NCBI GenBank assembly: GCA_039029915.1 | Contig: JBCCFD010000197.1 | Coordinates: 1 to 13,508, forward strand | DNA from: QQUD01 sp039029915 | GTDB taxonomy: Bacteria; Chloroflexota; Anaerolineae; Promineifilales; Promineifilaceae | Direction: 5' to 3' | Length of the DNA: 13,508 bases | Part shown: positions 6,334 through 12,686 of the stretch, one piece after another | Numbering within the stretch: the stretch's first letter is position 1 | How the letters are laid out: the number at the start of each line of letters is the position of its first letter | The notes under the pieces: model-generated | What the model saw: the letters and a program-made list of their open reading frames with translations, nothing else | The model's database searches: none | What the model was told of the DNA's origin: nothing | Made by a program: the position numbers and the translations under genes

Positions 6334-8370
6334 ATGTTATCAGGCACCGAACGTATCCTTTTCATTTTGATGGCCGCCATCTGTGTTACCGCCACAATTA
6401 ATACCTTTGGGAATATGGGTAAGCTAATTTGGCGAGGCCAAGGCGAGTTAAACTTCAAAGAGCTACCAACTCGAGTCATCAAAGGGCTCTCCGCTTTATT
6501 AACCCAGGGACGAATTATTCGTCATCGCAAGCTATCATCAATCATCCACCTCGCTGTGGCGTATGGCTTTCTCTTTTTCCTACAGGTTAATTTATACGAT
6601 GTTCTTGAAGGCTTCGCGCCAGGTATTATTGAACTGTTTCATGACACCATATTTGGTCAGCTTTTTCGCTTAGCTGCTGACTTTTTTGGCACGATCGTTC
6701 TCCTTGGCGTCGCCTACTTCTTAATTCGTCGCTTTGCCTTTTCAGACCAAGCGTTAATAACCAACGAAAACGTCAAATTGCACCCTAAAGCACGAGCCGG
6801 TGGGGTTCGGCGTGATTCGCTTGTCGTTGGTATTTTCATTTTGCTTCATATTGGTTTCCGAATGCTCAGCCAATCATTTCTTATTGTAGAACATCAACAT
6901 CCAGACCTGTGGCAACCGGTTGCCAACGTGATCGCTATAGGCATCGCAGCGCTCATTCCAGCGGGGTGGGATGTTGTTCAAATTGGCAGTTTTGGCTGGC
7001 ACATCAGCTGGTGGATATCTGTCGGGTTGATTGTGCTTTTCTTACCTTACTTCCCCTACACAAAACATGCTCATCTCTTTATGGGGCCAGCGAATTTCAT
7101 GTTGGCACCTGAAAAAACGTATCTTGGTCAGCTAAAAACGCTAGACTTTGAGGATGAATCGATTGAGCAATTTGGGGTTAGCACTATTTTTGACCTTCCC
7201 AAAACAAATGTGATGGACGCTTTTGCCTGCATTATGTGTAATCGCTGCCAAGAAGTGTGTCCAGCTTATAATACGGGTAAGGAACTCTCCCCAGCTGCGC
7301 TGGAAATTAACAAACGTTACTATATGAAAGAGCATATGGATGTCCTAGCGATAGGCGAAGAAACGGCCGTTCCAATGCTCGATTACGCCATTTCAGAAAG
7401 TGCCGTTTGGGCCTGTACGGCCTGCGGGCACTGTGTTGATATCTGCCCAGTGGGTAACGCACCCATGATTGATATTCTTGAAATGCGCCGTGACCTTGTT
7501 TTAATGAACAGTGAATTCCCCGAAGAACTGAAAGGGGCATTTGTGGGCATGGAGCGTCAGGGCAATCCATGGCAATCCACCGAAGATAGAATGGAATGGG
7601 CAGCCCCCCTTCCCTTCGAAGTCAAAACTGTCGAAGAAAATCCAGACTTTGACTACTTGCTCTGGGTTGGCTGCGCCGGCGCCTTTAACCCAGATGCTCA
7701 AGAAACAGTCCGGGCTGTGGCAACTATCTTACAAAATGCTGGCGTCAGCTTTGCCGTCTTAGGTGATGCGGAAACCTGCACGGGTGATCCTGCTCGCCGC
7801 GCAGGTAACGAATATCTTTACTTCGAGTTAGCCAGTCAAAATATCGAAGTTCTCAATGAAGTCGGTGCAGACAAAAAGAAAATTGTGACCAGTTGCCCCC
7901 ACTGCCTCTCCACCATCGGTGGGGAATATGGGGAGCTTGGCGGTCACTACACCGTATATCACCATACGCAAATGATTTCCGACCTGGTTGGGCAAGGCAA
8001 GCTTACTTTGAAAAACAACGTTCTTGAAACTGTCACCTACCATGATCCCTGCTATCTTGGTCGCCACAATGGCATTGTGGAAGAACCACGTGATGCGCTT
8101 GCCCGAGCGGGGGTTACCCTTTTAGAAATGGACCGCAATGGGAAAGATTCCTTCTGCTGTGGTGCTGGTGGTTCCCAATATTGGAAAGAAGAAGAGCACG
8201 GCAGCGAAGAGGTTAATGTTAACCGATTTGAAGAGGCTCACGCCACAGGTGCTGAAACCTTGGCCGTCGGCTGCCCATTCTGCGCCACAATGATGACAGA
8301 TGCGAATGGCAAGGCCAACAACGCCATGAAAATCAAAGATATTGCGCAGATCGTTGTTGATGCCATGTAA
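6334..8370 (+). CDS. Membrane Fe-S oxidoreductase, FadF / ETF:menaquinone oxidoreductase (EMO)-like
   Basis: This 678-aa fusion has three parts. Residues 1-250 form a NarI-like membrane domain with about six helices (near 8-28, 69-90, 110-132, 163-184, 193-210, 222-240) and candidate heme b histidines H72, H172, H223 and H245/H247. Next are two [4Fe-4S] motifs, C299-x2-C302-x2-C305-x3-C309-P and C361-x2-C364-x2-C367-x3-C371-P. Then two CCG domains of the heterodisulfide reductase HdrD type, with C447, C482, C521-x2-C524 and later C608-C609 plus C647-x2-C650. This architecture is that of FadF/EMO proteins, which pass electrons from reduced ETF to menaquinone during fatty acid oxidation. That role fits the family but no etfAB or fad gene is in view. 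ATG 6334 has GGAG at 6318-6321, a long 12-nt spacing. Alternative: HdrD-type lactate or glycolate dehydrogenase subunit. Confidence 0.88.
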   Translation: MLSGTERILFILMAAICVTATINTFGNMGKLIWRGQGELNFKELPTRVIKGLSALLTQGRIIRHRKLSSIIHLAVAYGFLFFLQVNLYDVLEGFAPGIIELFHDTIFGQLFRLAADFFGTIVLLGVAYFLIRRFAFSDQALITNENVKLHPKARAGGVRRDSLVVGIFILLHIGFRMLSQSFLIVEHQHPDLWQPVANVIAIGIAALIPAGWDVVQIGSFGWHISWWISVGLIVLFLPYFPYTKHAHLFMGPANFMLAPEKTYLGQLKTLDFEDESIEQFGVSTIFDLPKTNVMDAFACIMCNRCQEVCPAYNTGKELSPAALEINKRYYMKEHMDVLAIGEETAVPMLDYAISESAVWACTACGHCVDICPVGNAPMIDILEMRRDLVLMNSEFPEELKGAFVGMERQGNPWQSTEDRMEWAAPLPFEVKTVEENPDFDYLLWVGCAGAFNPDAQETVRAVATILQNAGVSFAVLGDAETCTGDPARRAGNEYLYFELASQNIEVLNEVGADKKKIVTSCPHCLSTIGGEYGELGGHYTVYHHTQMISDLVGQGKLTLKNNVLETVTYHDPCYLGRHNGIVEEPRDALARAGVTLLEMDRNGKDSFCCGAGGSQYWKEEEHGSEEVNVNRFEEAHATGAETLAVGCPFCATMMTDANGKANNAMKIKDIAQIVVDAM

Positions 8371-8371
8371 T

Positions 8372-8498
8372 AAAGGGCAGGTTGCTAGGAAAACAAACCA
8401 GGCGACTAATTATCAATTTCATTGAGTTAAAAACCTGCAACTTGCAACATATAACTCACAACTTGTAAAATTAGGGTAGGGTAACCTGCCCTTTTTTT
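8372..8498 (+). terminator. Long-range 14-bp stem with T-run, terminator carrying an internal repeat
   Basis: AAAGGGCAGGTTGC (8372-8385), starting 2 bp after the oxidoreductase stop, pairs with GTAACCTGCCCTTT (8481-8494; one G-T pair), followed by a T-run 8492-8498. The 95-nt interior holds a competing AACCTGC copy (8433-8438 region), a GAGTTA / TAACTC stem, and the TGCAACTTGCAAC repeat. It probably terminates the oxidoreductase transcript. The large interior suggests a repeat unit inserted into a simple terminator. Confidence 0.6.
8436..8468 (+). repeat. Intergenic repeat unit TGCAACTTGCAAC...ACTTGTAA, copy 1
   Basis: TGCAACTTGCAAC (8436-8448) is followed after about 12 nt by ACTTGTAA (8461-8468). 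The same two blocks, in the same order but inverted, occur at 12547-12587. Both copies are intergenic and lie beside terminator hairpins. Confidence 0.55.
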
Positions 8499-8527
8499 AT
8501 TCCAGTGTATTGAGTCGGAGAAGATGT

Positions 8528-9166
8528 ATGCGTTTGAGAAAATCGTTTGGCCTAGTAATCCTAATTCTTGTGTTGGCAAGCTGTAATCAAAATGATGCAT
8601 ATTTAGAAACTTTTGATACCCCCGGCACTTGGCGAGTTGCCTCAGACAGCAACGTGACTGGGTTTGTCGATAATGGGGTTTATGATTTCACCGTTTTAGC
8701 AGACCAGCTTACCTTTTGGACAACAGCCGGGCGGGAATTTAGCGATGGCATCTATGAGGTTGAAGCCACTCAACGGAGCGGGCCAGTAGACAATGGATAC
8801 GGCATGATTTTCCGTGTTAACGATGAAAGTGATGATTTTTACAGCTTTCAAATTAGTGGGGATGGCTTTGTGTGGATCGGCCGTTATCGTCAAGGGGGCA
8901 TTGAGGAAGCAGAGCCAATCATTGACGATTGGTGGTTCCCTTCAGAAGCGATCAATCAGGGCATCGATCAAACCAATATATTACGCGTCCAAGCTGAGGG
9001 GCAAAATCTAATCTTTTTTGTCAATGACACGGAAGTTGGACGAGTCTCAGATGCTTCATTCGCCAACGGAGATATTGGCCTCATGGTTCGCACACTAGGT
9101 CTTGGCGGCGTCAACGTCGAGTTTGATAACTTTTCAGTTTCACCATTATCATCTGCCCAAAACTAG
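8528..9166 (+). CDS. Lipoprotein with concanavalin/LamG-like beta-sandwich domain
   Basis: From ATG 8528, 212 aa. Residues 1-19 are a lipoprotein signal: positive MRLRK, hydrophobic core and lipobox L16-A17-S18-C19, so it should be lipidated at C19 and anchored outside the membrane. The rest is beta-rich with repeated aromatic strands (DNGVYDFTV, FWTTAGREFSDGIYEVEAT, YGMIFRV, FYSFQISGDGFVWIGRY, then NVEFDNFSV at the end). This pattern is that of the DUF1080 / laminin-G-like sandwich often used for carbohydrate binding or as a 3-keto-glycoside hydrolase-like module. No catalytic residues can be assigned. The start is supported by GGAG at 8517-8520 with 7-nt spacing; an in-frame TTG at 8510 lies before that site and is unlikely. 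It stands alone, separated by hairpin elements on both sides. Confidence 0.85.
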   Translation: MRLRKSFGLVILILVLASCNQNDAYLETFDTPGTWRVASDSNVTGFVDNGVYDFTVLADQLTFWTTAGREFSDGIYEVEATQRSGPVDNGYGMIFRVNDESDDFYSFQISGDGFVWIGRYRQGGIEEAEPIIDDWWFPSEAINQGIDQTNILRVQAEGQNLIFFVNDTEVGRVSDASFANGDIGLMVRTLGLGGVNVEFDNFSVSPLSSAQN

Positions 9167-9509
9167 CAAGTTTCTTTGACTGAGCCTTATTTACCTATTA
9201 TTTGGTGAACTTTGTGCAGGCATTCCGTTTCACAGAAACGATAAATGCAAATGTAACCTGAGTTCCTCGAGCTTATCGAAAAGTTTAGTAACATTAATCT
9301 GTATAAACAAGACGACAGCGTATTTAGTCTTATCACTGGAGTTACGCAGTATCACTGGTGCAAACCTCAGAGGTTTTTTTCGCGTAACATCAGTTATCAT
9401 TCATAAAAAATCGGATAAACGGAATCAATTCAGTGCTATTTATTTCAATATTTTCCTGCTTACCTAACGCTCCTCTGTTTTGAAAGCCTACCGATTTGGA
9501 GGTAGTCGA
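9167..9509. other. 343-bp intergenic region between the lipoprotein and the GAF/HisKA gene
   Basis: No gene is seen. It holds a small hairpin CGTTTC-ACA-GAAACG (9226-9240), a direct repeat TATCACTGG (9331-9339 and 9350-9358) and the terminator-like structure at 9341-9388. A TTGACT (9176-9181) and TATTAT (9196-9201) are only 14 bp apart, too close for a confident promoter. Confidence 0.5.
9341..9388 (+). terminator. Hairpin with T-run inside an outer GTTACGC/GCGTAAC stem
   Basis: AAACCT (9362-9367) and AGGTTT (9371-9376) form a 6-bp stem with loop CAG, running into seven Ts (9374-9380). This is a short intrinsic terminator on the plus strand. An outer 7-bp stem, GTTACGC (9341-9347) with GCGTAAC (9382-9388), encloses it. 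It lies 196 bp after the lipoprotein stop, so it may end that transcript or a short RNA from this spacer. Confidence 0.5.
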
Positions 9510-10868
9510 ATGCTTGAACAAAACCAGTTTTCAATCTCACATAGAAAAACGCATCTTACCGCAGTTCGTCATATTTCCGAAGATTATGAGTCTTCACAAA
9601 ATAAAGATTTAATTTTTAGAACCCTTTTAATTTTGCTTGAAAATCTTATTCCGTTTGATTCCGCTCAATTAATTTCATTAGGCTCAGACTTTAAGTTGAC
9701 TCCAAAAGCACATCATAAATCTAAGCATTCAAACGAAACCAAGCTTTGGATAAGTTCAAAAGAAAACACCCTATCCAACTTTCCAATACTTGAAGAGAGT
9801 CTTCGGAAAGGGGCATTGTTAATTAGCAATATCCAATATCACAATCTTTCATGTCCCTCCGAAAAATCAGCCTACACAGGAAGTTGCATCATAATTCCTG
9901 TCCAAATTGGTAATTTACCCTTTGGGTTTTTAGTCATCAAAAACAACCGGCCCAATGCATTCGAGCCAGAGCATCTTAATATTGGCCAAGAGTTTTCACC
10001 CCAGATAGCGGCCATTTTGTACTCAGAGTGGCTTTTAGAGACAAACAAACAGCTTGTCGAGGTGTTAAACATTGAAAAAAACGCACGATTTGAACAACTC
10101 CATCAACAGTATCATAGGCAACTTTTATTTGCTAAATGGAAGATTGACATTAAAAAATCAAAGGAGTTAATGGAAATTCTTCAAATGGTTGTAAATGCCA
10201 CAGTTAAGCTTTTACCTACCAGCGATGCAAGCATTATCCTATGGGATTCAAAATCAGAAACTTTTCATCTTAGCCAAACAACCGTCAAAGAACAAAAAAG
10301 CCTAACCGCAGCAAGACGAGTTCGAAGGGTTAAGGGGGCAACCCATTGGATTGCAAAACACAAATTACCCTTCCAAGTATCTGACATTCAAAACGATCCG
10401 TTTGGAGCCAACAATATGCTAAAACGGTTCGGTTACAAATCCTATATTGGGGTTCCGTTGATTGCAGATGACAATTGTTTGGGGGTTCTTTATGCCCTTC
10501 ATCGCACACCACGATTTTTAACAAAAATTGATATTAATTTTTTGCAATCCATTGCTAATCATGTTGCTGGGGCCATACAAATTGAAAGTCAATATACGAG
10601 TCTATTGAAAAAGGTTTCTGATTTAGAAGAAAAAGTAAGTGAACAGAAACAGCAATTATTAGAATCTAGCAAACGCATTGAACAATCAGAAGTAGTACAA
10701 GTAACAATTCTCAACGAATTATCACACGGTATGAGGACTCCCCTAACTGCAATTAAGCTTCATTTGCATTTATTGGAACATGGTCTCCCAGATAAACGCC
10801 AACATTATATGAATGTGCTCAAAGAGTCATCAAACAACCTGCATGAGCTATTTGAAACATTATTATAA
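9510..10868 (+). CDS. GAF-GAF-HisKA protein lacking the ATPase domain (truncated sensor kinase)
   Basis: From ATG 9510, 452 aa, supported by a strong GGAGGT (9498-9503) with 6-nt spacing. Order: GAF 1 (about 25-172, ending with GSCIIIPVQIGNLPFGFLVIK), linker coil (173-205), GAF 2 (about 218-358, with KSYIGVPLIADDNCLGVLY), coiled coil (363-400), then a HisKA dimerisation helix pair (396-452). The H-box reads LSHGMRTPLT: the phospho-acceptor H406 is present, but the Glu that normally follows it is Gly407. The protein stops right after the second HisKA helix and no HATPase_c sequence follows in any frame, so it cannot autophosphorylate. It may dimerise with or be phosphorylated by another kinase, act as a ligand sensor, or be a decaying kinase remnant. 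Base composition looks more AT-rich than the neighbouring oxidoreductase. No cognate regulator is adjacent. Confidence 0.85.
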   Translation: MLEQNQFSISHRKTHLTAVRHISEDYESSQNKDLIFRTLLILLENLIPFDSAQLISLGSDFKLTPKAHHKSKHSNETKLWISSKENTLSNFPILEESLRKGALLISNIQYHNLSCPSEKSAYTGSCIIIPVQIGNLPFGFLVIKNNRPNAFEPEHLNIGQEFSPQIAAILYSEWLLETNKQLVEVLNIEKNARFEQLHQQYHRQLLFAKWKIDIKKSKELMEILQMVVNATVKLLPTSDASIILWDSKSETFHLSQTTVKEQKSLTAARRVRRVKGATHWIAKHKLPFQVSDIQNDPFGANNMLKRFGYKSYIGVPLIADDNCLGVLYALHRTPRFLTKIDINFLQSIANHVAGAIQIESQYTSLLKKVSDLEEKVSEQKQQLLESSKRIEQSEVVQVTILNELSHGMRTPLTAIKLHLHLLEHGLPDKRQHYMNVLKESSNNLHELFETLL

Positions 10869-10916
10869 TTGACCCCGTATGTAAGTTTCGGTTATTAGGT
10901 GTGATGATTGTCGTAA

Positions 10917-10936
10917 GGACATAGCATGCTATGTCC
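10917..10936. repeat. Perfect 20-bp palindrome GGACATAGCATGCTATGTCC
   Basis: The sequence is a perfect palindrome centred on GCATGC, 49 bp after the truncated kinase. The form (purine-rich GGAC end, GCATGC core) resembles palindromic intergenic units I have seen in Chloroflexota and Cyanobacteria genomes, which are interspersed and non-coding. That resemblance is from memory. Confidence 0.7.
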
Positions 10937-11032
10937 CTCCCTATGGGAAATACATGAAAACCTGCACATCAGGTTAATTAGTTTCTTCTTTGGAAGTATT
11001 GGTGATTTTCTACGCAACGGAGTTATACGGCC

Positions 11033-11056
11033 GTTTCAGCAAAGCTTTGATGAAAC
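11033..11056. repeat. 24-bp imperfect palindrome centred on AAGCTT
   Basis: GTTTCAGCAAAG (11033-11044) and CTTTGATGAAAC (11045-11056) are reverse complements except for one G/A position. It directly abuts the poly-A/T run of the LysM gene terminator and overlaps the end of an ACGGCCGT site (11027-11034). Confidence 0.6.
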
Positions 11057-11091
11057 AAAAAAAGGCCATCCGCTTTTACAGATAGCCTTTT
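11057..11091 (-). terminator. Strong intrinsic terminator of the LysM gene
   Basis: Read on the minus strand, AAAAGGCTATCTGT, loop AAAA, GCGGATGGCCTTTT form a 14-bp stem (three G-U pairs) followed by TTTTTTT (plus-strand A-run 11057-11063). It lies 53 bp after the LysM gene stop. Confidence 0.85.
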
Positions 11092-11143
11092 CAGTTACAG
11101 GTTTAGGAGATGAGAAGGAATCTCATTTCCTTAATCAATTATT

Positions 11144-12094
11144 TTACTCAGTTGGGATGGTCAATTCTTGACCAGGATAGATGAGACTTGGATTTTTGAT
11201 CACATCTTTGTTTGCTTCATAGATTTTCTTCCAAGCAGCAGCGCTACCCAATTTCTCAAGCGCGATGTGGCCTAAGGTATCCCCAGGTTGAACAACGTAT
11301 TTTGCGGCTTCTGCGGCGGCTTTTTCTTCAGCAGCAACTTTGGCGGCTTCAGCTTTTTTACGTGCTTCGACCATGCGCTTACGGCGGGCTTCACGTAAAG
11401 CCTCTTGCTTTTTAGCAAGCTCTTCACGCTTTTTACGTTCTTCTTCCATTTTCTTCAAATTAGCTTCCATTTCAGCCAATTTGCGTTCTGCTTCTTCTTT
11501 TGCAGCTTTGTCGGCAGCGGCCTTATCAGCAGCAGCTTTCTTTTCAGCAGCAGCTTTTCTGGCGGCGTCAGCAGCTTTCTTTTGTTCAGCAATTTTAGCG
11601 CGTTGGGCAGCAGCAGCGTCAGCAGCACGCTTGGCGCGGTCTGCATTTGTAGCACGCAGGGCGGTTGCAATTAGGTGCAGTGCTTCTTCCTCTTCGTCAC
11701 TGATCTTATCTTTCTTTTTGAGCATGTTTTCGCCCATTGCTTCAGCAATGGCGGTGCCAACTTCCATTAAGAAATCGTTGAACCCATCAAATTCACGGCT
11801 ATCGGTCTTTGCTTCAACGGCGTCTGCAATATCTTCCAAAGTCGCGCCCACTTTTTCGAGTGATGACTTCGCGTCTACATCGTGCTTACCATCTTTGGCT
11901 TCAGCTAATACGGCATTAACTAGCGCATTGCTTGATTTGTAGCCTGCTAAAAAGTCTGCTAAAGCTTTTGCTTCACGTCGTTTTTCAACGAGCCCCATGC
12001 GACCTTCTGCAGCTGTAATAGCGGTTTGTACCCAAAAAGGTGAATCTTTAATCATTCCCCATTCTGTATTGCTGAAACTTGATTTGTTGGCCAA
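11144..12094 (-). CDS. LysM protein with helical N-domain and TolA-like Ala/Lys coiled-coil rod
   Basis: 316 aa in three parts. Residues 1-145 are a helical domain I do not recognise (NTEWGMIKDSPFWVQTAI...). Residues about 146-264 are an extreme Ala/Lys/Glu heptad-rich rod (AAADKAAADKAAKEEAERK), like TolA. Residues 266-314 are one LysM domain (YVVQPGDTLGHIALEKLGSAAAWKKIYEANKD, ending YPGQELTIP). LysM binds peptidoglycan-type glycans, but there is no signal peptide or membrane segment, so the protein is predicted cytoplasmic, like the Kbp/YgaU-type cytosolic LysM proteins. The start is TTG 12094 with AAAGGAG (12101-12107) at 6-nt spacing; the next in-frame Met is residue 14. Possible roles are a scaffold or filament-forming protein; function unknown. 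The repetitive rod also creates a 200-codon open frame on the other strand that is not a gene. Confidence 0.9.
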   Translation of the reverse strand: MANKSSFSNTEWGMIKDSPFWVQTAITAAEGRMGLVEKRREAKALADFLAGYKSSNALVNAVLAEAKDGKHDVDAKSSLEKVGATLEDIADAVEAKTDSREFDGFNDFLMEVGTAIAEAMGENMLKKKDKISDEEEEALHLIATALRATNADRAKRAADAAAAQRAKIAEQKKAADAARKAAAEKKAAADKAAADKAAKEEAERKLAEMEANLKKMEEERKKREELAKKQEALREARRKRMVEARKKAEAAKVAAEEKAAAEAAKYVVQPGDTLGHIALEKLGSAAAWKKIYEANKDVIKNPSLIYPGQELTIPTE

Positions 12095-12315
12095 TTTTGT
12101 CTCCTTTATGCGTGTAAAAACGTGATTGCACTAATTGAAACGGGTTCACATGCCGCTTTTACTTAACAAAAAAATTTTAAAATAAATTTTTGGAAATTTT
12201 TCGTGATTACAGGTCATTAAACTTGTTTTCCTGCAAATTTGACACCAACTATGATAGATGGTCACATCCTAGTTGAATAATCCCAAAATAGATAGCTTGG
12301 GGGTACGTTTATTGC

Positions 12316-12344
12316 TTGACTTTGGTAAATTGATCGGTTATTTT
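12316..12344 (+). promoter_or_regulatory. Predicted promoter of the candidate RNA
   Basis: TTGACT (12316-12321) and TATTTT (12339-12344) are separated by an ideal 17 bp, matching the sigma-70-type consensus at 5/6 and 4/6 positions. Transcription would start near 12351. Confidence 0.45.
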
Positions 12345-12350
12345 GGTGAT

Positions 12351-12514
12351 TATGAGCAATATTCTACAGGATTACTTGAAAAATGCTATGGCTATGCCTA
12401 AGCTGTCGTGCTTGGTGAAGCGAGGCTCACCAGCATGGGTCAGTTTGGCATAATTTTTGTTGCTCAACTCCCCGACAGCACTCTTCACCGTCAGCCTCGC
12501 GCTGGCGGTTTTTT
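12351..12514 (+). ncRNA. Candidate structured RNA (about 165 nt) upstream of metG, with loop-loop complementarity
   Basis: Hairpin 1 (12393-12452): TATGCC/GGCATA, AAGCTG/CAGTTT (one G-U), TGC/GCA and TGGTGA/TCACCA, about 21 bp, with loop AGCGAGGC (12419-12426). Hairpin 2 (12488-12508): CCGTCAGC/GCTGGCGG (one G-U) with loop CTCGC, followed by six Ts, an intrinsic terminator. GCGAGGCT at 12420-12427 is exactly complementary to AGCCTCGC at 12493-12500, so the loops could kiss. Two more 7-nt perfect complements connect the halves: GCTGTCG 12402-12408 with CGACAGC 12473-12479, and GGTGAAG 12414-12420 with CTTCACC 12483-12489. Those would compete with the hairpins. I see no reading frame and no T-box, SAM or 6S signature. 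It is either an independent small RNA or a metG leader attenuator. Confidence 0.6.
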
Positions 12515-12546
12515 GATCGTCAGTAATTATTCCTAAAAATTTATCG

Positions 12547-12587
12547 TTACAAGTTATTTATTACACGTTGTAGGGTTGCAAGTTGCA
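12547..12587 (-). repeat. Intergenic repeat unit TGCAACTTGCAAC...ACTTGTAA, copy 2 (inverted)
   Basis: Plus-strand GTTGCAAGTTGCA (12575-12587) and TTACAAGT (12547-12554) are the reverse complements of the two blocks at 8436-8468, in matching order. The spacer is longer here (20 versus 12 nt). Confidence 0.55.
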
Positions 12588-12686
12588 AGTGGAATGTGAC
12601 GGGTTCGATACGGTTCATACGATTGAACACGAATTACGTTTTTACTGTTCACCAGACACTCTCTCAACGCATCCTGGAGATCAACC

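Larger units (their letters stand above)
12095..12686. other. 592-bp intergenic region between divergent LysM gene and metG
   Basis: The first 150 bp are AT-rich and probably carry the LysM promoter, which I cannot place. Hairpins are visible at 12246-12275 (CAACTA/TAGTTG around GATG-GTCA-CATC) and around CCCAA/TTGGG near 12283-12302. The candidate RNA with its promoter and terminator fills 12316-12514. The repeat at 12547-12587 and the metG leader follow. Confidence 0.6.

Noticed and set aside
10926..11171. 81-codon plus-strand open frame between the truncated kinase and the LysM gene
   Set aside because: It runs through two palindromes and the LysM terminator, lacks a ribosome site and overlaps the LysM 3' end.
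11340..11942. 200-codon plus-strand open frame rich in Ala and Ser
   Set aside because: It is antisense to the Ala/Lys rod of the LysM gene; low-complexity coding sequence keeps the opposite strand open. No SD or domain.
12351..12686. T-box or SAM riboswitch controlling metG
   Set aside because: No T-box sequence (GGTACCGCG-like), specifier stem or S-box core is visible in the leader.
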